Assembly (NCBI GenBank): GCA_025356915.1
Contig: JANXQG010000409.1
Coordinates: 1 to 5,306, forward strand
Reading direction: 5' to 3'
Origin: Planctomycetota bacterium
GTDB taxonomy: Bacteria > Planctomycetota > Planctomycetia > Pirellulales > Thermoguttaceae
Length of the DNA: 5,306 nucleotides
The number at the start of each line of letters is the position of its first letter. The stretch's first letter is position 1. Shown here piece after piece: positions 1 to 5,306 of the stretch. Under the pieces are notes generated by a model, which saw only the letters and a list, made by a program, of their open reading frames with translations, ran no database searches and was not told the origin of the DNA. Made by a program: the position numbers and the translations under genes.

Positions 1-1
1 G

Positions 2-2593
2 GCCGTTTTCAATGAATCCAATGGCTATCTCAGCGTCTGGCACATGGACGGGCCGGTGAAGGATGAGGTCGGCACGATCACCTCCAAGAACGAAGGCACC
101 ACGCCAATCGGAGGGATCGTCGGACAGGCGAGGCATTTTGCGGGAAAACAGGGGATCTCGGGAGGAGAAAACATCACGAATTATCCGTCCGGCACCGGTC
201 CCATGACCACGGAGGCATGGTTCAGGGCTGAAAAACCAAACACCACGGTGCTGGCGTGGGGTAAGGAGAAGAGACCCGGCAAGGTGATGATGAACTTCCT
301 CAGTCCACCGCGCATTGCTATTCAATGCTACTTTGCCGATGTCGAAGCCAAGAGTTCGCTTGCAATGAATCAATGGTATCACGTCGTCCATACCTATAAG
401 AACAAGGATTCCCGTGTTTATATCAATGGCCAGCTAGAGGGTGCCTCAACACCCGTTCTGGATATCCCCAAAACGTCCAGCCTCTGGATTGGAGGATGGT
501 ATGGGAACTACAACTTTGTCGGTGACATTGATGAGGTGCGGATTTCCAAAGTGGTACGATCCGCGGACTGGGTGAAGCTGCAATTTGAAAACCAGAAGCC
601 AATTCAAACGCTGACCGGACCTGTGGTACAGTTAGGGGAGGAGCAGGGAGCGGAAAACAGGGAGCGGGGGGAGTTTTCTGTTTCACCGGCGCAGGTTACC
701 GTGCTGGAGGGGCAGAGCGCAACCCTTTCCGCTAGGGCCGGCGGCGCTCAGAAGGTTTACTGGATTCTCAAGCGAGATGGCCAGGAAACCGTCGTCGCTA
801 CAGACCGCTTTGCCTTTACTTTTGACGCCGGTCGGGTGACGGGGGATAAGTCGGCCACAGTTCAATTCAAAGCGGTTTATGCCCATGAGGTGAAAGCTCG
901 GGACATTTCTATCACAATTAAGGAGGCCATTCCGGAACCGGTTTTCTCCCTGAAAGCACCGGCTACTTGGGATGGACGCGCGATGATCGAGGTGATGCCG
1001 CAGATTGCTAATCAGAGCGAGATGCAGGCGAAGGGTGCAGGCCAATTGAACTACGCCTGGAGCGTTTCGGGCATGGCAGTAATAAAGGAGATCGAAACCG
1101 GGAAGCTGATTCTCAAACGCGCGCAGAACAGCGGAAAGCTGATCGTGACGGCGACCGTCGATAACGGCGGCCAACCAACCACACAGACGATCCAGATCGC
1201 GGTCAAGGAACCCTTGAAAGACGCGTGGGTGCAACGGACTCCGGACAAGGATGAAAAACCGGTCGATAATCAGTTTTATGCTCGGGATGACAAGAATGAA
1301 GGCACCCTGTATTACAACGGAATGTTGCCCACGCCCCCGGTCCCTTTGGGAGTTGGGGCCGAATCCGTCTTCCTGAAGGTCTATGCCGACGGTCAGGTTT
1401 TCAAGAACGAAAGCCAGAAAATTACGGTGGCCAGAACTTATGCGTTCTCCGTCAAGCTCAAGCCGGGCCTCATCAAGTACCAAGTGGAGTTTGGGATCAG
1501 GAGCGGGAACAACGAGACCATCCTACAGACGGTCACGAACCTGGTCTGCGGTGATGCCTATCTGATTGACGGTCAATCCAATGGGCTGGCGACGGATTGG
1601 GGCCCTGGCGAACACCTCGACACCAGCGAGTGGATCCGCAGTTTCGGTTCCAATCATGGCGATGTCAACAAGGGGTGGTGCAACGCGGTCCGTCGCCATG
1701 GCGTGGGAGAGATCGGATGTTGGGGCATGGACCTTGCCAAGCAGTTAGTGGAAAGCCAGAAGATTCCGATCTGCATCATCAACGGCGCGGCGGGAGGCAC
1801 CCTGATCGAGGTGCATCAACGGAATACCACGAATCCCACCGACAGGGAAACAATCTACGGACGTCTGCTGAATCGGGTGGAGAAGGCCAGGCTGACCCAC
1901 GGCATTCGCGGGACATTCTGGCACCAGGGCGAGAATAACCAAGGCTCGCAGGGCGCGACCGGCGGCTACGGCTGGGAAAAGTACGAGCAGTACTTCGTGG
2001 AGATGTTGGCGGCTTGGAAGCAGGATTATCCCAATATTCAGCACTACTATCTCTTCCAAATATGGCCGAACTCATGCTCCATGGGTGGCACTAGGCACAG
2101 CGATAAGCTGCGAGATGTGCAGAGGCTCCTGCCGCGTCTCTACTCCAATATGAGCGTCATGTCCACCCTTGGCATCAAGCCTATCGGACCCTGCCATTTC
2201 CCACCCGCTGGCTACGCGGAAATGGCCAAGTTGATAGCTGCCCTGGTGGAGCGGGATAACTACGGAAAAGTGTTCGACAAGTCCATCACGCCTCCCGATC
2301 TGAAGAGGGCGTATTACATGAGCGGCAAGAAGGATGAAATTGCTCTGGAGTTTGATCAGCCCATGGCTTGGGCCGATTCGCTGATAAGTGAATTTTATCT
2401 GGACGGAGAAAAGGGAGTCATTGAAGGCTCCGTATCTGATAACGTGGTCAGGCTCAAGTTGTCGGCGACAGCAACCGCGAAAACGATCACCTACCTTGTC
2501 GACAGAAAGTGGAGCGACAAGAACCTGCTTTGCGGACAAAACGGCATAGCCGCGCTGACGTTCTTTGAGGTGGAGATAGACGCAGCTCACTAA
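2..2593 (+). CDS. LamG / Ig-like / SGNH (sialate O-acetylesterase-type) multidomain protein, 5' partial
   Basis: Likely an extracellular carbohydrate O-acyl esterase; 863 residues are visible, numbered here from the codon at base 2. The frame is open to the left edge, and the first Met (base 44) lies within the LamG motif VWHMDG, so the real start and any signal peptide are upstream. Domains: LamG/concanavalin-like fold about 13-200 (WYHVVHTY, VYINGQ, GDIDEVRIS); two Ig/PKD-like domains about 225-310 and 315-404; a beta-sandwich about 405-515; an SGNH catalytic domain about 518-755; a C-terminal beta domain to 863 (EIALEFDQPM, NGIAALTFFEV). SGNH marks seen: GQSN with candidate nucleophile Ser526, FWHQGENN with Glu644, and CHFPPAGY with candidate catalytic His732. 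The usual Asp three residues before the His is Gly729 here. The opening AVFNESNGYLSVWHMD resembles the junction after a DUF2341 domain, so one may lie upstream. Family: sialate O-acetylesterase-like, by motif recall; true substrate unknown. The gene ends in TAA, 213 bases before a co-directional glycosidase. Confidence 0.85.
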   Translation, partial: AVFNESNGYLSVWHMDGPVKDEVGTITSKNEGTTPIGGIVGQARHFAGKQGISGGENITNYPSGTGPMTTEAWFRAEKPNTTVLAWGKEKRPGKVMMNFLSPPRIAIQCYFADVEAKSSLAMNQWYHVVHTYKNKDSRVYINGQLEGASTPVLDIPKTSSLWIGGWYGNYNFVGDIDEVRISKVVRSADWVKLQFENQKPIQTLTGPVVQLGEEQGAENRERGEFSVSPAQVTVLEGQSATLSARAGGAQKVYWILKRDGQETVVATDRFAFTFDAGRVTGDKSATVQFKAVYAHEVKARDISITIKEAIPEPVFSLKAPATWDGRAMIEVMPQIANQSEMQAKGAGQLNYAWSVSGMAVIKEIETGKLILKRAQNSGKLIVTATVDNGGQPTTQTIQIAVKEPLKDAWVQRTPDKDEKPVDNQFYARDDKNEGTLYYNGMLPTPPVPLGVGAESVFLKVYADGQVFKNESQKITVARTYAFSVKLKPGLIKYQVEFGIRSGNNETILQTVTNLVCGDAYLIDGQSNGLATDWGPGEHLDTSEWIRSFGSNHGDVNKGWCNAVRRHGVGEIGCWGMDLAKQLVESQKIPICIINGAAGGTLIEVHQRNTTNPTDRETIYGRLLNRVEKARLTHGIRGTFWHQGENNQGSQGATGGYGWEKYEQYFVEMLAAWKQDYPNIQHYYLFQIWPNSCSMGGTRHSDKLRDVQRLLPRLYSNMSVMSTLGIKPIGPCHFPPAGYAEMAKLIAALVERDNYGKVFDKSITPPDLKRAYYMSGKKDEIALEFDQPMAWADSLISEFYLDGEKGVIEGSVSDNVVRLKLSATATAKTITYLVDRKWSDKNLLCGQNGIAALTFFEVEIDAAH
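637..673 (+). repeat. Purine-rich heptanucleotide mini-repeat inside the esterase gene
   Basis: On the plus strand this tract is all A/G except for a C at 644, 651, 658 and 665, exactly every seven bases. The units are GAGGAGC, AGGGAGC, GGAAAAC and AGGGAGC, followed by six Gs (666-671). The decamer CAGGGAGCGG occurs twice (644-653 and 658-667). The tract encodes the hydrophilic linker GEEQGAENRERGEF between the LamG domain and the first Ig-like domain, where length change should be tolerated, but a single 7-base gain or loss would shift the frame. Confidence 0.6.
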
Positions 2594-2598
2594 GAGGT

Positions 2599-2617
2599 CC
2601 CCGTGTTCGGCGCGGGG
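2599..2617 (+). terminator. GC-rich hairpin just after the esterase stop codon (weak terminator candidate)
   Basis: Bases 2599-2605 pair with 2611-2617 (CCCCGTG with CGCGGGG, including one U.G pair) around the loop TTCGG, starting six bases after the TAA. The position fits a 3' end hairpin, but no run of T follows (CAGTGTGG comes next). It therefore lacks the hallmark of an intrinsic terminator. It may instead be the first element of the structured spacer, or a 3' stabilising hairpin. Confidence 0.3.
2605..2616 (+). repeat. Direct repeat A, copy 1
   Basis: The 12-mer GTTCGGCGCGGG recurs exactly at 2666-2677. Both copies are preceded by GGTCC a few bases upstream, so the shared block is slightly longer with a small gap. 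Together with repeat B the spacer reads A-B-A-B, which hints at an old duplication or a repeat-family insertion. Confidence 0.55.
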
Positions 2618-2621
2618 CAGT

Positions 2622-2648
2622 GTGGCTCGGTCAGGAGACCGGCCAAAA
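2622..2648 (+). repeat. Degenerate direct repeat B, copy 1 (hairpin-forming)
   Basis: Matches 23 of 27 bases with 2745-2771; both start GTGGCTCGG. This copy folds as TGGCT (2623-2627) with GGCCA (2641-2645), then GGTC (2629-2632) with GACC (2637-2640) around the loop AGGA, with C2628 bulged. The differences from copy 2 move the pairing register but keep a hairpin. Confidence 0.6.
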
Positions 2649-2651
2649 CGA

Positions 2652-2695
2652 TTCGGCGGGGTCCAGTTCGGCGCGGGCCTCCCGATCCCGCCGAA
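2652..2695 (+). other. 12-bp stem-loop in the intergenic spacer
   Basis: TTCGGCGGGGTC (2652-2663) pairs with GATCCCGCCGAA (2684-2695): eleven Watson-Crick pairs and one G.U (2661 with 2686), enclosing a 20-base loop. It is followed by AAAAACCC rather than T residues, so it is not a plus-strand terminator. Read on the minus strand it would be followed by TCGTTTT, which is a weak terminator at best. Confidence 0.6.
2666..2677 (+). repeat. Direct repeat A, copy 2
   Basis: Exact second copy of the 12-mer at 2605-2616, here lying in the loop of the 2652-2695 hairpin, whereas copy 1 lies in the 2599-2617 hairpin. Confidence 0.55.
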
Positions 2696-2701
2696 AAACC
2701 C

Positions 2702-2738
2702 GACCGAAGGTCTCCTGGTATGTGGGAGGTTTTCGGTC
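2702..2738 (+). other. 15-bp RNA-type stem-loop in the intergenic spacer
   Basis: Bases 2702-2716 pair without interruption with 2724-2738 around the 7-base loop GGTATGT. Eleven pairs are Watson-Crick and four are wobble in the plus-strand RNA (2709-2731, 2710-2730, 2711-2729, 2716-2724). The base is GACCGAA with TTCGGTC. Wobbles in one orientation only suggest selection on the transcript running toward the glycosidase, although chance cannot be excluded from one sequence. Confidence 0.6.
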
Positions 2739-2744
2739 AACGCA

Positions 2745-2771
2745 GTGGCTCGGCCAGTAGACTGGCCACAA
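2745..2771 (+). repeat. Degenerate direct repeat B, copy 2 (hairpin-forming)
   Basis: Second copy of the 27-base element at 2622-2648, differing at four positions. Here GGCCAG (2752-2757) pairs perfectly with CTGGCC (2762-2767) around the loop TAGA. An outer pairing of GTGGCT (2745-2750) with GGCCAC (2764-2769) would compete with it. It ends 24 bases before the purine-rich ribosome binding site of the glycosidase, so it would lie in that gene's 5' leader. Confidence 0.6.
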
Positions 2772-2794
2772 TAGGTCAACCCTACTGAAACAAC

Positions 2795-2800
2795 AAGGAA
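2795..2800 (+). promoter_or_regulatory. Ribosome binding site of the glycosidase gene
   Basis: AAGGAA in an A-rich, weakly structured stretch, ending six bases before the ATG at 2807. It fits that start best, with the adjacent ATG at 2810 nearly as good; the later ATGs at 2819 and 2822 would be too far away. Confidence 0.65.
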
Positions 2801-2806
2801 AACAAA

Positions 2807-5306
2807 ATGATGCAATCCATGATGAAATGCTTACTGGTGATCGTCGGCACGGTAGTACTGGCCACGACCGGTTTGGCTGAAGATGGCGGCGGAATCCCGT
2901 CGCGCGATCCCCAACTGGATGTGCTGCCCGGCTTCAAGAGTCCGCCGCCGGGCTATGGCGAGGTGCCTTACTGGTGGTGGACCGGCGGCAACCTGGACCC
3001 TGACCGCATGATCAGCCAACTTAAGGAACTCAAAAAGAAAGGCATCAGCGGCGTTCAGGTCAATTATTCGCATTACGACACGCCTGGCTGGCTGACGGAG
3101 CAGGATAAGCCCGAAATCTTTTCCGCGGATTGGTGGAAGGTGTATTCCAAAATCGCCGAAGCGTGCGCCAAGCTAGACATGGGCATTGGCATGAGCACCT
3201 ACACGGTCGACTGGCCTCGTGGTGCGCCAAATCTCTTCAATAAACTGTTCTACTCCAAGCCCGAGTTGAATGCCATTGAATTGGGGGGCGGACGACAACC
3301 GCGCGTGCGCGGCGGAGAAACCAGAACCTTCGACTGCGCTCCGGATCAGTGTGCCGCACATGCCTATCCGGTGGTCGGTGGGAAGATCCAGCGTGGCGGA
3401 GTGGATCTCGCACCCTTCGTCAAGAACGGCAAGATCGTCTGGCCGGTGCCGGATGGCGAATGGGAGGTCTGGACCTTCCGTCCCCAGCGTCATGGCGGAT
3501 CCATGAATCCACTCATGGTCGGAGCGGGCGAGACGGTCATCCGCGACTGGTTCCAGCCGTTCCAGGATCATAATCCCGGCAAATCATCCAAAGGATTAAA
3601 TTATTTCTTCAACGACGAATTGGTGATCGGCACGGGCAAGTTCGCATGGAATCCCGATTTTGCGGCGGAGTTCCGCAAGCGCAAGGGTTACGACCTATTT
3701 GAGGTTTTGCCCGCGATGTGGGACGACATGGGTAGCATCACGCCCAAAGTCCGCATGGATTACGCCGACGTGCGCATGGCACTGATGGAGGAGCGTTACT
3801 TCAAGCCCATTTATACGTGGCATGCTTCGCGCGGCATGATCTTTGCCTGCGATACGGGGGGACGCGGAACCGATCCGCATGAATTCGGTGACTACTTCCG
3901 GGTTACGCGCTGGTATTCCGCGCCAGGCCACGATACGCCGGGCGGAAGTGCCGACCTCATCAAAGGCAAGGTCTCATCGTCCGTGGCGAACCTGTATCAG
4001 CGGCCGCGTGTATGGCTGGAAGGTTATCACAGCATGGGCTGGGGGGCGTCGCCTGAGCGGCTGATGCATGCCACGCGCGAGAATTTCCTTTACGGTTGCA
4101 CGCTCCTCAATCTGCACGGACTCTACTACACGACCTATGGCTCGTACTGGGAATGGGCACCGCCATGCTACCACTTCCGCATGCCCTACTGGGCGCACAT
4201 GGGCACCTTCCTCGGTTATTTCGACCGCCTCTCCTATCTCTTGAGCCAGGGCCATCTCGTTTGCGACGTCGCGGTAGTTTACCCCGTTGCGCCTTTTGAG
4301 GCGGAGATGAATGGCGAGAAGGCAAAGAACACCGCCTTCGATCTTGCCAGCAAGTTGTTTGCTGCCGGCATCAACTTCGAGTTCATCGATAATGATTCCC
4401 TAGCCCGTGCCACGGTTGAGAAGGGCCGGCTGGTGGTCAAAGACGCGGGTGCCTCCTATCAGGCCCTGGTGCTGCCGAACATGGAGGCCGTGCGCTGGCC
4501 GACCCTCGAGAAGGCCGCCGCCTTCGCCAAGGCCGGGGGCAAAGTGTACAGTATCGGCGTTCTGCCGACCGTTTCCGATCGTGCGGGGCGCGACGATCCG
4601 GTCCTGGCCGCGATGGTGGAAACCGCCTTCAAGCCCGATTGCCGCTTGACGAATAGCGATGAGGCGGTTAAGGCCATCCGCAATGCCTTCGTGCAGGACG
4701 TGCGCGGCCTGACCAAGACCGTTCGTGCGCTACATCGCAAGGCGGGTAATCGCGATGTCTACATGGTCATGGACGCCGTGCCCGACAGCGTGGTCGAATT
4801 CCGAACCAAGGGTGCCGTCGAACTCTGGAACCCCTGGACCGGCTCCACCCGTCCACTGCGCGTTATCGAGGAGACCGCAACAGGAACCCGGGTCGAACTC
4901 CCCCTGGAATCCTATGAAGCTCAGATCGTCGTTTTCACCCCAGACAAGGCACACGTCAACCCACCTGCCAAGGATGAACGCCCCATCCGGGAACGGGAGT
5001 TGGCCAAGGAGTGGACGGTCGCCTTCGTGCCGACCATGGACAACACCTACGACGATTTCCGCATGCCGATGACCGCCGACAACAAGTCGATAGGTCTGGA
5101 GGCGCGTCGCTTCGCCTGGACACGCGAAACCAAAACGCTGGCCGCCACCGCCATGCTGCCCGCAACCGATGATCGCGACTGGACCAGGCAGCTCCACGGT
5201 TTCGGCCCGCAGTTTTATCTGCTCGGTCCCCTTCCCAATGATACCGATGCTCCATCGCTCGATGCCGAACTGGCGAAGCTTGCCACGGTCAATCCGTTGC
5301 AGCCGG
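2807..5306 (+). CDS. Secreted GH106-like glycosyl hydrolase (putative alpha-L-rhamnosidase), 3' partial
   Basis: Probably an exported exo-glycosidase removing a terminal sugar, perhaps L-rhamnose, from polysaccharide. The frame has no stop from the ATG at 2807 to the window end (833 residues), so the gene continues beyond. Residues 1-24 form a signal peptide (Lys7, hydrophobic 9-23, likely cleavage after Ala24 in GLA-ED). Family marks: FKSPPPGYGEVPYWWWTGG (43-61) followed by MISQLKELKKKGISGVQV; VDLAPFVKNGKIVWPVPDG (199-217); FFNDELVIG with Glu271; KRKGYDL; VWLEGYHSMGWG with Glu405; RLSYLLSQG (474-482) leading to DVAVVYP; VELWNPWTG (671-679); SYEAQIVVF (702-710); IGLEARRFAW (762-771). These match the Glyco_hydro_106 type of large TIM-barrel protein with later beta domains. 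Glu271 and Glu405 are candidate active-site carboxylates by position only. No lipobox is visible, so it is likely periplasmic or secreted. It follows the esterase in the same direction after a structured 213-base spacer. Rhamnose specificity is not proven; many relatives are simply called glycosyl hydrolase. Confidence 0.8.
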   Translation, partial: MMQSMMKCLLVIVGTVVLATTGLAEDGGGIPSRDPQLDVLPGFKSPPPGYGEVPYWWWTGGNLDPDRMISQLKELKKKGISGVQVNYSHYDTPGWLTEQDKPEIFSADWWKVYSKIAEACAKLDMGIGMSTYTVDWPRGAPNLFNKLFYSKPELNAIELGGGRQPRVRGGETRTFDCAPDQCAAHAYPVVGGKIQRGGVDLAPFVKNGKIVWPVPDGEWEVWTFRPQRHGGSMNPLMVGAGETVIRDWFQPFQDHNPGKSSKGLNYFFNDELVIGTGKFAWNPDFAAEFRKRKGYDLFEVLPAMWDDMGSITPKVRMDYADVRMALMEERYFKPIYTWHASRGMIFACDTGGRGTDPHEFGDYFRVTRWYSAPGHDTPGGSADLIKGKVSSSVANLYQRPRVWLEGYHSMGWGASPERLMHATRENFLYGCTLLNLHGLYYTTYGSYWEWAPPCYHFRMPYWAHMGTFLGYFDRLSYLLSQGHLVCDVAVVYPVAPFEAEMNGEKAKNTAFDLASKLFAAGINFEFIDNDSLARATVEKGRLVVKDAGASYQALVLPNMEAVRWPTLEKAAAFAKAGGKVYSIGVLPTVSDRAGRDDPVLAAMVETAFKPDCRLTNSDEAVKAIRNAFVQDVRGLTKTVRALHRKAGNRDVYMVMDAVPDSVVEFRTKGAVELWNPWTGSTRPLRVIEETATGTRVELPLESYEAQIVVFTPDKAHVNPPAKDERPIRERELAKEWTVAFVPTMDNTYDDFRMPMTADNKSIGLEARRFAWTRETKTLAATAMLPATDDRDWTRQLHGFGPQFYLLGPLPNDTDAPSLDAELAKLATVNPLQP

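Larger units (their letters stand above)
2599..2769 (+). promoter_or_regulatory. Structured intergenic region, possible cis-regulatory RNA leader of the glycosidase
   Basis: Most of the 213-base gene-free stretch (2594-2806) can be folded into five successive hairpins: 2599-2617, 2623-2645, 2652-2695, 2702-2738 and 2752-2767. Four of them use G.U pairs, which would be mismatches on the opposite strand, so folding of the plus-strand transcript is favoured. The last hairpin ends 27 bases before the ribosome binding site. A 9-base complement (2632-2640 with 2709-2717) offers an alternative pairing that would disrupt both the second and fourth hairpins. I do not recognise a known riboswitch class. 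No good -35/-10 pair was seen. The alternatives are a degenerate palindromic repeat family or a structure without function. Confidence 0.4.

Noticed and set aside
44..46. ATG at 44 as the start of the esterase
   Set aside because: The frame is open to the left edge and the codons before it (AVFNESNGYLSVWH) continue a recognisable LamG/DUF2341-type junction, so this Met is internal.
683..1483. 266-codon minus-strand open frame
   Set aside because: It lies entirely opposite the Ig-like and beta-sandwich region of the esterase, with no recognisable domain and no independent start signals.
2599..2771. CRISPR array or insertion-sequence ends
   Set aside because: There are only two copies of each repeat, with unequal spacing and divergence; no transposase, no target-site duplication and no array-like regularity are visible.
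2603..2788. 61-codon plus-strand open frame in the spacer beginning with GTG
   Set aside because: It has no ribosome binding site, its Arg/Pro-rich product looks like translated GC-rich sequence, and the stretch is better explained by the hairpins and repeats. A small protein cannot be fully excluded.
2594..2806. Sigma-70 promoter for the glycosidase
   Set aside because: No -35/-10 pair with acceptable spacing was found; AT-rich bits such as CACAATAGG lack a partner.
2072..2815. 247-codon minus-strand open frame spanning the esterase 3' end and the spacer
   Set aside because: It is antisense to a well-supported coding region, its product resembles no family I recognise, and it crosses the hairpin and repeat region. 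It is open because of GC-rich composition.
4730..5197. 155-codon minus-strand open frame
   Set aside because: It is antisense to the glycosidase, whose plus-strand reading carries family motifs throughout (VELWNPWTG, SYEAQIVVF, IGLEARRFAW).

Overview
The window appears to be accessory polysaccharide-degradation DNA from a glycoside-hydrolase-rich bacterium. The domain repertoire is a LamG module joined to Ig-like modules and an SGNH esterase, followed by a secreted GH106-like glycosidase. This is typical of the Planctomycetota-Verrucomicrobiota-Kiritimatiellota-Lentisphaerota (PVC) group. That placement is an inference from protein style; no rRNA or other phylogenetic marker is present.

Layout: two large same-strand genes fill the window and both run off an edge. 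Bases 2-2593 hold the 3' part of a multidomain secreted-type protein: LamG lectin-like fold, two Ig/PKD-like domains, a beta-sandwich, an SGNH/sialate O-acetylesterase-type catalytic domain and a C-terminal beta domain. Its true start lies upstream, because the first in-frame Met sits inside the LamG motif VWHMDG. Bases 2807-5306 hold the 5' part of an exported glycosyl hydrolase resembling GH106 (alpha-L-rhamnosidase-like). It has a clear signal peptide and ribosome binding site and is still open at the window end.

The 213-base gap between them is the least ordinary part. It contains several hairpins in series, one of them a 15-bp stem whose four G.U wobbles favour folding of the plus-strand RNA. 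It also has two pairs of degenerate direct repeats and a 9-base complementarity that would compete with the local hairpins. No convincing sigma-70 promoter or U-tract terminator was found, so the two genes may be co-transcribed with this structured RNA between them.

How they could work together: the esterase would remove acyl (probably acetyl) groups from a plant, algal or mucin-type polysaccharide, and the glycosidase would remove a deoxyhexose such as rhamnose. This pairing is an inference; the substrate cannot be read from the sequence. A small heptanucleotide-repeat purine tract inside the esterase gene, at a domain linker, is a second local oddity.
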